Source of the DNA: Coprobacillus cateniformis
GTDB lineage: Bacteria; Bacillota_I; Bacilli_A; Erysipelotrichales; Coprobacillaceae
Length of the DNA stretch: 64,000 bases
Direction: 5' to 3'
Assembly (NCBI RefSeq): GCF_009767585.1
Contig: NZ_WSNW01000001.1
Location: forward strand, 1,704,090-1,768,089
Both the position numbers and the translations under genes were made by a program. Below are positions 35,560 to 44,962 of the stretch, piece after piece (within the stretch, counting starts at the first letter, position 1; each line of letters begins with the position of its first letter). The notes beneath the pieces were generated by a model. That model saw only the letters and a program-made list of their open reading frames with translations, did no database searches and was not told the DNA's origin.

Positions 35560-36522
35560 GTGAATGAGAAATATATATTTTTAAAACCGACTTTTTCTAC
35601 AGCAATATGGGGAAATGGAAAATTAGTCTATCAATATCATGTTGAAAAATATGTTCCTAAAGGTATGCCTATCAATGAGATTACAGGCTTAGGAGCAATG
35701 AGTGGATTACCAGAAGATGCAAATGAAATCTTAACAGGTCAATATCAGGGAAGAAAGTTAAATGAATTATATGATGAACATCCTGAATTATTTGGAACGC
35801 CTTCAACTTTAAAATGGGAACATCTTCCAGTATCTATGGGAATTGCTCATGCTTGTGCTGATTTAAGTGTACAAGTCCATCCTACAGAAGAATTTGCCAT
35901 GAAGAATTTAGGAAGACATGGAAAAAGTGAAAGTTGGTATATTGTAGATTGTGACTCTCATGGAGATATTGTTATGGGTCATAATGCCAAAACATTGAAA
36001 GAGTTAGAGAATTATATTGATAGGAAAAATTGGCAGGGACTATTAAAACGATATCCAATTATGCCAGGAAGTTTTTATAATATACAAGCTGGAACATTAC
36101 ATGCCATTCAAAAAGGGACAACATTTATGGAGGTGTGTAATCCTTGTCCTATTACATATCGTTTTTATGATTATGATCGATTAGATCGTCAAGGGAAACC
36201 AAGAGATACACATATTCAACTTGCAAAAGAAAATATTTTAATACCTTTTGTTTGCCAGGATACACATTATCAATATCGTCAAAATGGTGGTGTTACTGAA
36301 ATAAAATTAACAGATAATGAAAATTTTTCAGTTTTTAAATATGTTATTGCAGGTGTTGGAGAACTGTCTATGCCCAAATCTTATTTAGGAGCTTTTGTTA
36401 TTGAGGGTCATGGTGAGATTGATGGTGTTTCTTTAAAAGCAGGAGATAGTTTCCTGATTACAGCCAACACAAAAAAATTATTATGGAAAGGAGAAATGAC
36501 TTTATTGGCTTATTCTGGCTAA
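35560..36522 (+). CDS. manA: Class I mannose-6-phosphate isomerase
   Basis: 320 residues, the usual size for the Firmicute form. Metal-site motifs are LSVQVHPTEEFA (Gln, His), ESWYIVD, and IQAGTLHAIQKGTTFMEV (His, with conserved TxHA). Interconverts mannose-6-P and fructose-6-P. The apparent start is GTG 35560, 11 bp after AAGGAG. The better-placed ATG at 35556 gives only M-S-E-stop. It is followed 10 bp later by a longer paralogue. Confidence 0.92.
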   Translation: MNEKYIFLKPTFSTAIWGNGKLVYQYHVEKYVPKGMPINEITGLGAMSGLPEDANEILTGQYQGRKLNELYDEHPELFGTPSTLKWEHLPVSMGIAHACADLSVQVHPTEEFAMKNLGRHGKSESWYIVDCDSHGDIVMGHNAKTLKELENYIDRKNWQGLLKRYPIMPGSFYNIQAGTLHAIQKGTTFMEVCNPCPITYRFYDYDRLDRQGKPRDTHIQLAKENILIPFVCQDTHYQYRQNGGVTEIKLTDNENFSVFKYVIAGVGELSMPKSYLGAFVIEGHGEIDGVSLKAGDSFLITANTKKLLWKGEMTLLAYSG

Positions 36523-36532
36523 TAGAGTAAGT

Positions 36533-38284
36533 ATGTATATGTATGAAGTAGAAGAAAGAAATCCTAACTTTGAATTATATCCTATGAAAAAGATTGATTG
36601 TAAATATGTTTTTTCAGGGTTTCAAGCAATTGTTGATGAGTTGAAGAAACATATTGTTAAACCTTCAACTGTCATTTGTATTGATTATTATTATGGTGTC
36701 AATCAAACACTTATAGAAAAAGAGATTATAAATGCTTTAAATCCAGATCATGTTATTTGTGTAGATGAAGCAAAATATCCAGAAGAAGTGATATCAAAGA
36801 AATTTCATTGCTTTATAACAGATGATAGAGTGAATGGTGTTTTTAGTTTTGCGAAGATACAGGAATTCTTCGATCCAGATAAAATAGCTTTATTACAAAA
36901 GCAAATACATGAAGAAGAGGGATTGATTGTTGTCTATGGAGTAGGAGCAGGCTTAATACACACAGGTGATTTATCTGTTTATGGTTCAATGAGTTATCAG
37001 ACAATTAAGAATCGTTTTATGGATGGAATGGATAACTGGGGAGCACAGAATTATGAAGAAGAATATTTACGTAAAGAAAAACGTTTTACTTTCTTAGAGA
37101 GCCGAGTTTTAGATAAACATAAAAGAGCGATATTGAAAAACTGTGATTATGTTATTGATTGTAATCGTGATAATGATTTTGTGATGTTAACACATAAAGA
37201 TTATGACTATATGATTCATCAGTTTGTAACAAGTCCATTTAAACCTATTCCTATTTTTTCTAAAGGAGTATGGGGAGGACATTGGTGTCAAAAGGTCTTG
37301 GGAGCAGGTTTAGAATTAGAAAATACAGCATGGGGAATCACAGGATTTCTTGATTGGCAGGCAGTCGCTGCTGAAATTAACCATTGTGTATTTGAGTTTC
37401 CTTCGACTGATTTAATTCAGTATGCTCCAAAAGAGTTACTGGGATATAAGATTTGGTATTTATATGGATATCGTTGTCCTTTACATGTTAATTTCTTAGA
37501 TACATGGGGAGGAGAAAACTTAAGTTTGCAAGTTCATCCAACTCTTGCTTATGCTCAAGAAGAGTTTAACTCCTCTTGGGGTCATTATGAAAGCTATTAT
37601 TTCTTAGATGCTAATGAGAACAGTTCCGTTTATTTAGGAACTAAGGATGGTGTTCAATTAGATGAATTGGTTGATGCCTTTGAAACTGCTCAAGTAACAG
37701 GTCAATTTGATGATGAAAAGTACATAAATAACTTTCCTGTTCAAAAACATGATCATGTTTTTATACCTGGAGGAACAATCCATTCATCTGGAAAAGATAC
37801 CTTAACATTAGAAATAGATATGTTTTGTTTTACAACTTTTAAGTTATGGGATTGGGGTCGTTTGGATTATGATGGAAAACCACGTCCAATTCATATTGAA
37901 CATGGAAAGAATGTTATTCAAGAAGAATTTCAAACTCAAATGATAAAAGATCAATTTATATCTCAACATCCTGAGGTAGATTCAGGATATGGATGGCGAA
38001 AAGAAAGAAGTGGAACAATGCCATTTGAGGCACCAATGGAAGTCAATAGATATTGGTTTAAGAATGTTATTCATTTTGATACAAATGATTGTATTATGAT
38101 TCATGTTCTTGTTGAAGGTGAAGAAGCTATTATTGAAAGCTTAGATGAAAGTTTTGAACCTATGGTTATTCATTACGCTGAAGCTGTTTTTGTTCCAGCA
38201 GCAGCTGGACAATATACAATAAGACCATATGGAAAATCTCAAAATACTGAATGTGCTCTGTTAGAAATTTATATGGATATTTAA
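36533..38284 (+). CDS. Long mannose-6-phosphate-isomerase-like protein with extra N-terminal domain (copy 1)
   Basis: 583 residues. Residues from about 225 on are isomerase-like: GGENLSLQVHPTLAYAQEEF, HVFIPGGTIHSSGKDTLTLEI and FKLWDWGRLDYDGKPRPIHI. The first about 220 residues (VICIDYYYGVNQTLIEKEI ... VVYGVGAGLIHTGDLSVY ... FLESRVLDKHKRAI) are not part of normal ManA. They recall a uridine-kinase-like alpha/beta fold without a P-loop (inference). The weak ribosome site GAGTAAG suggests coupling to manA. It may isomerise a sugar phosphate other than mannose-6-P. Confidence 0.8.
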   Translation: MYMYEVEERNPNFELYPMKKIDCKYVFSGFQAIVDELKKHIVKPSTVICIDYYYGVNQTLIEKEIINALNPDHVICVDEAKYPEEVISKKFHCFITDDRVNGVFSFAKIQEFFDPDKIALLQKQIHEEEGLIVVYGVGAGLIHTGDLSVYGSMSYQTIKNRFMDGMDNWGAQNYEEEYLRKEKRFTFLESRVLDKHKRAILKNCDYVIDCNRDNDFVMLTHKDYDYMIHQFVTSPFKPIPIFSKGVWGGHWCQKVLGAGLELENTAWGITGFLDWQAVAAEINHCVFEFPSTDLIQYAPKELLGYKIWYLYGYRCPLHVNFLDTWGGENLSLQVHPTLAYAQEEFNSSWGHYESYYFLDANENSSVYLGTKDGVQLDELVDAFETAQVTGQFDDEKYINNFPVQKHDHVFIPGGTIHSSGKDTLTLEIDMFCFTTFKLWDWGRLDYDGKPRPIHIEHGKNVIQEEFQTQMIKDQFISQHPEVDSGYGWRKERSGTMPFEAPMEVNRYWFKNVIHFDTNDCIMIHVLVEGEEAIIESLDESFEPMVIHYAEAVFVPAAAGQYTIRPYGKSQNTECALLEIYMDI

Positions 38285-38299
38285 AAGGAGGATAAAAAT

Positions 38300-40063
38300 A
38301 TGTATGAAAAAATAAAAACACGCTCACCTAACTTTGATTTGCATCCTGTCTTTGAAATACCTCAGACAACATCATATTTGGGATACGAGGAGATTTTCAA
38401 TGTTATATATCAACAAGTTCAAACATTTAAAAAACCATGTGTTGTGGTAATTGATTCTTATTATGAGATTAATCACCAACAACTCAAAGACAAAATCATT
38501 GATTTATTAAATCCACAATTATTTATTGATATGAATGAAATCAAATACAATGAAGCTATGATTCAACAAAGACTAGGACAGTTTATTACCGAAGATCGTA
38601 TTAATGGTGTTTTTGTAACAGGTGATATTCAACAATACTTTGATCTAGATAAAGTTGTCTTGGCACAACAGAAAATTCAAGAAGCGACAGGGTTGGTTGT
38701 TATTTTTGGAGTTGGTGCAGGAATAATGACTCATGGCGATATTTTCGTTTATAACAATATAACTATTCAACGTATTAAAGATGGTTATTTCTCAGCATTG
38801 TCGAACTGGGGAGCACATAATGAGAATGAAGATCCACTAACCAAAGAAAAACGGTTTAACTTTGTAGAATCACGTTTGTTGGATAATCATAAACGACATA
38901 TGTTTCCTCATATGGATTATGTTATTGATGGGGATGATGAATATGCTCCTGTTATGATAAGTGGAGATGATTTTAGAAAAGCATTAAATTATTTTGCAAG
39001 TCATCCATTTAAGTTAGAACCATTCTTTAACCGTGGCATTTGGGGAGGACATTGGTGCAAAGATGTCTTAAATGGAGGATTGGATAAGGAAAATACAGCA
39101 TGGGGAATGACAGGCTGGATGAACGCACAAAATGCCTTAGCGAAAATTGGTGATCATGAGTTTAGAATTGTTGGAAGAGATATTATTCAATATCAGCCAT
39201 TAAACTTTTTAGGGCACCAAAATTATTTTTGGTTTGGATACAATTGTCCAGTTGGCTGCGATTTCTTAGATACATGGGGTGGAGGAAATTTGAGTTTACA
39301 AGTTCACTCTGATATAGCATATGGACAAGAAGTTTTTAATTCTCAATTTGGACATTATGAAAGTTACTATATGCTTGATACGAATGAAAATTCTTGTGTT
39401 TATTTGGGAACAAAAGATGGAGTGAAAAAGGATGAAATTGTTAAAGCATTCGAGCAAGCTCAAGAAACAGGAGAATTTGATGATAAAAAATATATAAATT
39501 GTTTTCCTATGAAAACACATGATCATATTTATATACCTAGTGGAACAATTCATGCTTCAGGTAAAGATACATTAGTGTTGGAAATTAATCCGATTGGCTT
39601 TCAAACTTTTAAACTATGGGATTGGGGACGTATTGATGCTGATGGCAAACCACGACCAATTAACATTGAACATGGAGCAAAGGTTATTCAAGAGGAGTAT
39701 CAAACAGAATTTGTTAAAAATCATCTGATTTCTAAGAAAAGTGAAGTTGCAAGAGGAAGTGGATGGCGTAAAGAACACAGTGGAACAATGGAATATGAAT
39801 TATTAAAAGTAGATCGATACTGGTTTCATAAGCCTATTTTCTTTGAAACAAAAGATCATGTAAAACTTCATGTTTTAGTAGAAGGAGAAGAAGCACAAAT
39901 CATCAGTCCTTTACAAAAGTTTGAACCTATAACTATTCATTATGCAGAAGCTGTCTTTATACCAGCAAGTGTAGGGCAGTATGTGATTAAACCTTTTGAT
40001 GCCAATCATGAAGAACTTGCGATATTAGAGTGTTATATGGATATGGGAGATGCTTATCATTAA
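38300..40063 (+). CDS. Long mannose-6-phosphate-isomerase-like protein with extra N-terminal domain (copy 2)
   Basis: 587 residues, a paralogue of the preceding gene over its whole length: matching blocks GGGNLSLQVHSDIAYGQEVF, HIYIPSGTIHASGKDTLVLEI, FKLWDWGRIDADGKPRPI, and N-terminal VVIFGVGAGIMTHGDIFVY. The metal-binding Pro of QVHP is Ser here (QVHS). A strong AAAGGAGGAT site precedes it, unlike copy 1, so it may be made at a higher level. Last gene of the PTS operon, ended by a strong terminator. Confidence 0.8.
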   Translation: MYEKIKTRSPNFDLHPVFEIPQTTSYLGYEEIFNVIYQQVQTFKKPCVVVIDSYYEINHQQLKDKIIDLLNPQLFIDMNEIKYNEAMIQQRLGQFITEDRINGVFVTGDIQQYFDLDKVVLAQQKIQEATGLVVIFGVGAGIMTHGDIFVYNNITIQRIKDGYFSALSNWGAHNENEDPLTKEKRFNFVESRLLDNHKRHMFPHMDYVIDGDDEYAPVMISGDDFRKALNYFASHPFKLEPFFNRGIWGGHWCKDVLNGGLDKENTAWGMTGWMNAQNALAKIGDHEFRIVGRDIIQYQPLNFLGHQNYFWFGYNCPVGCDFLDTWGGGNLSLQVHSDIAYGQEVFNSQFGHYESYYMLDTNENSCVYLGTKDGVKKDEIVKAFEQAQETGEFDDKKYINCFPMKTHDHIYIPSGTIHASGKDTLVLEINPIGFQTFKLWDWGRIDADGKPRPINIEHGAKVIQEEYQTEFVKNHLISKKSEVARGSGWRKEHSGTMEYELLKVDRYWFHKPIFFETKDHVKLHVLVEGEEAQIISPLQKFEPITIHYAEAVFIPASVGQYVIKPFDANHEELAILECYMDMGDAYH

Positions 40064-40090
40064 ATTAGGGTATTTTATACCCTAATTTTT
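40063..40090 (+). terminator. Rho-independent terminator of the PTS operon
   Basis: AATTAGGGTAT (40063-40073 region) / ATACCCTAATT (40077-40087), loop TTT, then T-run. Confidence 0.85.
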
Positions 40091-40103
40091 GATAAATATT
40101 CAC

Positions 40104-40139
40104 TATAACGTTATAAAAGTTACCAAAAAATGGTATAAT
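40104..40139 (+). promoter_or_regulatory. Promoter and operators of the GntR gene
   Basis: TTATAA (40111-40116), 17 bp, TATAAT (40134-40139). A perfect palindrome TATAACGTTATA (40104-40115) covers the -35. A second inverted repeat TACCA/TGGTA (40121-40135) fills the spacer. It is a likely autoregulatory region. Confidence 0.5.
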
Positions 40140-40173
40140 CAAATAAATAAAAATCAATTGAGGAGATGAATAT

Positions 40174-40923
40174 ATGCAATATCATATAGATAAAAATTTA
40201 CCTTTACCTTTATACTATCAACTTAAACAAATTATTATGAATTCTATAGATGAAGGTATTTATCAAGAGGATACAGCTATTCCTACTGAATTTGAGCTCA
40301 TTAGTAAATATGATGTCAGTCGAACAACTGTTAGACAAGCCTTAAATGAATTAGTTAATGAAGGTTATCTTTATCGTAAAAAAGGAATAGGAACATTTGT
40401 TTCACCCCAATCAAAAATTGATGAAAAATCTGATGCCTTTAATACAAGTATCTATAAAATCGATAGAGTTATTAACAGAAATGGTTTTATTTGTAAAACA
40501 GAATTTCTAGATGCAGGAGTTGTTCCAGCTCCTCATGATGTCGCTACATACTTAGAAATAGAAGTTGGACAGGAAGTTTGGTTTATGGATAGAATTAGAT
40601 ACGCTGATAATAAACCAGCTTCATTTTCACGTTCATATTTTAATAAATCACTTATTGATAATTTTGTAGAAGATGCACATACAGCTTCTCAACATTTCTA
40701 TCAATATCTTGAAAGTAAAGGTTATAAAATATCAATTATTAGAGAAAAATTAAAACCTGGACTACCTGATAAAGATATTAAAAAAGCATTATCTTTAGAT
40801 GGAAAAAATCCTATTATGTTAATAGAAGATATAGGTTATCTAGATAATGGGAAACCTATTGAATTTTCAATATCTGTCCTTGATGTTTCATTTGTAGATT
40901 TTTCAGCAACATTTAAGCGTTAG
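40174..40923 (+). CDS. GntR/HutC-family regulator with UTRA ligand domain
   Basis: 249 residues. The N-terminal GntR winged helix (LPLYYQLKQIIMNSI ... AIPTEFELISKYDVSRTTVRQALNELVNEGYLYRKKGIGTFV) is followed by a UTRA domain (about 90-245; EVGQEVWFMDRIRYADNKPASFSRSYF, GKPIEFSISVLDVSFVDF). UTRA proteins bind sugar phosphates or similar small molecules. It lies right after the PTS-isomerase operon, which is its likely target, but has its own promoter. Confidence 0.9.
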   Translation: MQYHIDKNLPLPLYYQLKQIIMNSIDEGIYQEDTAIPTEFELISKYDVSRTTVRQALNELVNEGYLYRKKGIGTFVSPQSKIDEKSDAFNTSIYKIDRVINRNGFICKTEFLDAGVVPAPHDVATYLEIEVGQEVWFMDRIRYADNKPASFSRSYFNKSLIDNFVEDAHTASQHFYQYLESKGYKISIIREKLKPGLPDKDIKKALSLDGKNPIMLIEDIGYLDNGKPIEFSISVLDVSFVDFSATFKR

Positions 40924-41115
40924 TCATAAGAGAAATACATTGGGTTTATCTTTAAAAGAAGATATATAGTTTCAAAGTTGAAGTGTATTTCATAACGGTA
41001 ATAATTAGTCATGATAGATATTAAAGATTAGTATGATAATATATCTATAAAATATTTATTGAAATAAGCGTAAATACCATTAAGCAGGTAAAAAGCGCTT
41101 TTTTATCATAATTAA

Positions 41116-41133
41116 AAGCTCATTTCTGAGCTT
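41116..41133 (-). terminator. Terminator-like hairpin of the PstS-like gene
   Basis: AAGCTCA/TGAGCTT with a 4-nt loop, just past the stop codon on the minus strand, followed by TTTTAATT. The T-run is short. Confidence 0.45.
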
Positions 41134-42571
41134 AGTTTAAACCACAATATCCTGTTTTCTCAATAATGTACTGTCCTTGAGAGGAAAGCAGGAACTCTTT
41201 TAATTTTTTTACATTTTCTTTCTCATTTGATTTTAAGGTTACACAATAAAGAAATGTTGATATTGGATAAGACTGATTTTTAATATTTTCAACATTTGGA
41301 TAGATTCCATCAACAGATAATATCTTTACATTTTCCTCCTGATTTAAACCTTCTAAGAAATATTTAAATGTATATCCAATTGCACCATCTTCATTATAAT
41401 ACTGAGCAACTTCAGTAATAATACCACCCATTGCCGATTGCATTTCATATGTCAATGGAACTTTAAGACTTACATCACCCATGAAATAATTCATCATAGC
41501 TTGGCTACCTGATCTCTCTGGTCTTTGAAATGCAACTATATCATGAGAATCTCCTCCTACCTCTTTCCAATTAGTAATATCACCATGATAGATATCTTTA
41601 ATCTGTTGAGTCGTTAATGAATTAAGAGGATTATTTTGATTGACAAAGAAAACAAAGGCTTCTTTGCCAATGGGTGTATATTCTAATTCAACACCAAGGT
41701 CTTTGGCTTCATCAAGCTGTGATTGTGAAGGTTTAGCACCAAAAAACATATCAATCTCACCATTAAACAAGCGACTATAACCTACAGAAGTATTTGTAAA
41801 TGATACAATTTTGCCATTACTATGTGAATAATCTGACTTATAATGTTCTTCAATTTTATCTATATCTTTATAAACTGCTTTAGCAATAGCACTGTAAACA
41901 GGATAGCAGGCTTCTGCACCATCTAGATAAGGCATGTCACTCTCATTTTCAATAATCAATTGACTAGGTTCTTCTAAAGTAATCAATTGACTATTTGTGG
42001 CATATGGTAAAAATGCTGACAAGTCAGTACTGGAATAACCGTTCATATATTCAAAATCATGTCCTTTATATTTGATAGCTGGTCTGTTGGTATAGGCATA
42101 CTGTGTTGTTAAAATAAGAAAACCAATACAGAGAAAGGATATAATCATTTTTTTATAATCTATTTTTGGTTTTAAATAAAGAAAGCTGAAGAGACAATTA
42201 GCAAATAAGAGAATGAGAATAACTATAAAAGCTTCTATGAAAAGACCAAAAAACTGAAAAGAGAAAAATAGTGGTGCAAAAGGTGCTAGGATGATATAAA
42301 GTGGTATCCAAAAAGGACTTGTATAATATCCTTGTGAAAGAAGCAAGCAGATACATAATACTAATAGCGATAAAAATGAGATAACATAGTTAAAATGAAA
42401 AATATCTATTGTCAGTTTTTTCTTCTTATGCAGAAAGTAATTGTACCAGATGAGAAAAAGAATAATAAAGAAAGTATAGATTTGATAGAAAAACATAAAG
42501 AAAAATGCAAATACTGATAAAATAAGATAAATGAGAAAATAATTATGTAGATAGATTTTTAAATATTTCAT
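41132..42571 (-). CDS. Membrane protein with C-terminal PstS-like (PBP type 2) domain
   Basis: 479 residues. About six very hydrophobic segments, rich in F, L, I and Y, fill residues 1-165. After about residue 190 comes a phosphate-binding-protein-like domain: YPVYSAIAKAVY, FTNTSVGYSRLFNGEIDMFFGAKPS, QIKDIYHGDITNWKEVGGDSHDIVAFQRPERSGSQ (serine/arginine-rich loop like that of PstS) and QYYNEDGAIGYTF. No pstCAB genes are near. Fusion of the domain to a membrane anchor suggests a surface sensor or scavenger of a small anion, but this is unproven. Confidence 0.8.
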   Translation of the reverse strand: MKYLKIYLHNYFLIYLILSVFAFFFMFFYQIYTFFIILFLIWYNYFLHKKKKLTIDIFHFNYVISFLSLLVLCICLLLSQGYYTSPFWIPLYIILAPFAPLFFSFQFFGLFIEAFIVILILLFANCLFSFLYLKPKIDYKKMIISFLCIGFLILTTQYAYTNRPAIKYKGHDFEYMNGYSSTDLSAFLPYATNSQLITLEEPSQLIIENESDMPYLDGAEACYPVYSAIAKAVYKDIDKIEEHYKSDYSHSNGKIVSFTNTSVGYSRLFNGEIDMFFGAKPSQSQLDEAKDLGVELEYTPIGKEAFVFFVNQNNPLNSLTTQQIKDIYHGDITNWKEVGGDSHDIVAFQRPERSGSQAMMNYFMGDVSLKVPLTYEMQSAMGGIITEVAQYYNEDGAIGYTFKYFLEGLNQEENVKILSVDGIYPNVENIKNQSYPISTFLYCVTLKSNEKENVKKLKEFLLSSQGQYIIEKTGYCGLN

Positions 42572-42607
42572 AAGATTACCCCTCCTATCTTTAGTATATC
42601 ATAATAC

Positions 42608-42635
42608 AAAAAAAACTTCTTATCATTAAGAAGTT
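42608..42635 (-). terminator. Rho-independent terminator of the CoA-binding protein gene
   Basis: On the minus strand AACTTCTTA pairs with TAAGAAGTT (42614-42635), then eight T. Confidence 0.8.
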
Positions 42636-43003
42636 TCAACAAGAATACATGCAAGTATAGGTGTTATACCAACACTTTTCATATATTCTAATAGTTCGTT
42701 ATCATATGTGTGAGGTTGCATCCATGCATAATGGATTCCTAAACCTGTCATTTCATCTACATAATCATATGCATGTTCCTTTTTGGTGACAAAAACAACA
42801 ACATCAATTGGATTTTCAATATCTTCTAAAGATGAATAGAGTAGATTATTGTCAACATTGTCATATAAAGGTGAAACACCATAAGTATCATAACCACGTT
42901 CTTTTAATCTTTGATAGATTTTATAACCAAATTTTTCTTTATTTGGAGAAACACCAATAACTGCAAAATGATAATATTTATTTAAGATATCTTTTGGATT
43001 CAT
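42626..43003 (-). CDS. CoA-binding domain protein (YccU family)
   Basis: 125 residues, a single Rossmann-like CoA-binding domain: FAVIGVSPNKEKFGYKIYQRLKERGYDTYGVSP, DVVVFVTKKEHAYDYVDEM and HYAWMQPHTYDNELLEYM. The family resembles the N-terminus of succinyl-CoA synthetase alpha but lacks the catalytic part; the biochemical role is unknown. Divergent from mnmG, GAGGTGAG ribosome site. Confidence 0.88.
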   Translation of the reverse strand: MNPKDILNKYYHFAVIGVSPNKEKFGYKIYQRLKERGYDTYGVSPLYDNVDNNLLYSSLEDIENPIDVVVFVTKKEHAYDYVDEMTGLGIHYAWMQPHTYDNELLEYMKSVGITPILACILVETS

Positions 43004-43099
43004 AAACTCACCTCAATTCATTATAGCATAAATCAAATAAAATTGATAATATTATTGATTTGTGCTAATATTGAATAGCAATTAAGGAGTGAGAAAATT

Positions 43100-44953
43100 A
43101 TGTATGATGTTATAGTTGTTGGAGGAGGTCATGCTGGCATTGAAGCATGTTTAGCTCCTGCTAGAATTGGTATGAAAACTTTATTAATAACATCCCATTT
43201 TGAAAATGTCGGTTCATTACCATGTAATACATCAATTGGAGGTCCTGCAAAAGGGATAATAGTCAGAGAAATTGATGCTTTAGGCGGACAAATGGGAAAA
43301 ACATCAGATGCAACATATTTGCAATTAAAAATGCTAAATACTGCTAAAGGACCTGGTGTTCAATCATTGCGTGCACAAGCTGATAAAAAAGCTTATCCGC
43401 GATATATGCAAAAAGTTCTCAAAAAACAGGAACATCTTGATATCATAGAAGGTATGGTTGAGAATCTGATAGTAGAGGAGCAAACTGTTAAAGGTGTTAT
43501 CTTGGATAATGGTAAAGAATATTTTGGAAAGACAGTTATCTTAACAACAGGAACATATTTAAAAGCAGAAATTCTGGTTGGTGATCAAAAAACACCTAGT
43601 GGACCAGATCAAGAAAGACAATCGTTATTTTTATCAGATCGATTAACTGAACTGGGTTTCCGTATTCAAAGACTAAAAACTGGAACACCACCACGTGTAG
43701 ATATTGAAAGTGTTGATTTCTCTCAAACTCAATTACAACCTGGAACCAATGAACCTCTTGCTTTTAGCTATGAAACAACATCTTATATTCCTATAGAAGA
43801 ACAAACTCCTTGTTATTTAACATATACAAATGAAGATACACACAAGATTATAAAAGATAATTTACATAAATGCAGTATGTATTCAGGTATTGTCAAAGGA
43901 ATTGGTCCAAGGTATTGTCCATCAATTGAAGATAAAATTGTAAAATTTTCAGACAAACCACAACATCAAATATTCTTAGAACCAGAATCAAAAGAAATGA
44001 ATACAATCTATGTTCAAGGCTTTTCAACATCAATGCCACATGATATTCAAGAACAAATGATTCGGACTATCCCAGGATTACAGAATTGTAAAATTCTAAA
44101 ATATGCATATGCTATTGAATACGATGCAATTGATCCTTTACAGTTATGGCCATCATTAGAAACAAAGGTGATCAAAAACTTATTTACTGCAGGTCAAATT
44201 AATGGAACGAGTGGATACGAAGAGGCTGCTGCGCAAGGATTAATTGCTGGTTTAAATGCAGCTAAGAAGTTAAGAGGGGAAAACTCATTAATTTTAAAAA
44301 GAGATGAGGCATATATCGGTGTTATGATTGATGACCTAGTAACCAAGGGAACAAAAGAACCTTATCGTATGTTAACATCAAGAGCTGAGTATCGTTTATT
44401 GTTAAGACATGATAATGCTGATGAAAGATTAAGAAAATATGGTTATGATGCTCATCTTGTCAAACCAGAAGTTTATCAGATATATCTTGATAAAATGGAA
44501 CGTATTCATAATGAAATAGAACGACTTGAAACTATTCGCTTTACACCAAAACATGAAATTAATAATATATTAGAAACCTTGGGCTCAACACGTTTGAGTG
44601 AAGGAATAAGTGCAAAATCATTATTACAAAGACCAGAAATGGATTATTCAAAGATAAAACCATATATTGGTGAAACCTCTTTAACTTTAGAAGAAGAAAA
44701 AAGAGTGACTATTCTTATTAAGTATAAAGGGTATATTGACAAGGCATTAAGGCAAGTTGATAAACAAAAGAAAATGGAAGAAAAACAAATTCCAGTAGAT
44801 ATTAATTATGATGCTGTTTTAAATCTTTCATTAGAAGCAAAACAGAAACTTTCTCAAATAAGACCCTTGACAATTGCTCAAGCATCAAGAATATCAGGGA
44901 TTAATCCTGCTGATATATCTGTCTTATTAATTTATTTGAAACAACATTATTAA
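43100..44953 (+). CDS. mnmG: tRNA uridine-5-carboxymethylaminomethyl modification enzyme MnmG (GidA)
   Basis: 617 residues. The N-terminal FAD fold is YDVIVVGGGHAGIEACLAPARIG; family motifs are LPCNTSIGGPAKGIIVREIDALGGQMG, LKTGTPPRVD and YCPSIEDKIVKF. The helical C-terminus (SGISAKSLLQRPEMDY-like region) binds tRNA and the partner MnmE, which is not in the window. It modifies the wobble uridine of several tRNAs. It is followed by rsmG 9 bp later, a conserved origin-region pair. Confidence 0.96.
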   Translation: MYDVIVVGGGHAGIEACLAPARIGMKTLLITSHFENVGSLPCNTSIGGPAKGIIVREIDALGGQMGKTSDATYLQLKMLNTAKGPGVQSLRAQADKKAYPRYMQKVLKKQEHLDIIEGMVENLIVEEQTVKGVILDNGKEYFGKTVILTTGTYLKAEILVGDQKTPSGPDQERQSLFLSDRLTELGFRIQRLKTGTPPRVDIESVDFSQTQLQPGTNEPLAFSYETTSYIPIEEQTPCYLTYTNEDTHKIIKDNLHKCSMYSGIVKGIGPRYCPSIEDKIVKFSDKPQHQIFLEPESKEMNTIYVQGFSTSMPHDIQEQMIRTIPGLQNCKILKYAYAIEYDAIDPLQLWPSLETKVIKNLFTAGQINGTSGYEEAAAQGLIAGLNAAKKLRGENSLILKRDEAYIGVMIDDLVTKGTKEPYRMLTSRAEYRLLLRHDNADERLRKYGYDAHLVKPEVYQIYLDKMERIHNEIERLETIRFTPKHEINNILETLGSTRLSEGISAKSLLQRPEMDYSKIKPYIGETSLTLEEEKRVTILIKYKGYIDKALRQVDKQKKMEEKQIPVDINYDAVLNLSLEAKQKLSQIRPLTIAQASRISGINPADISVLLIYLKQHY

Positions 44954-44962
44954 GAGGTACAT

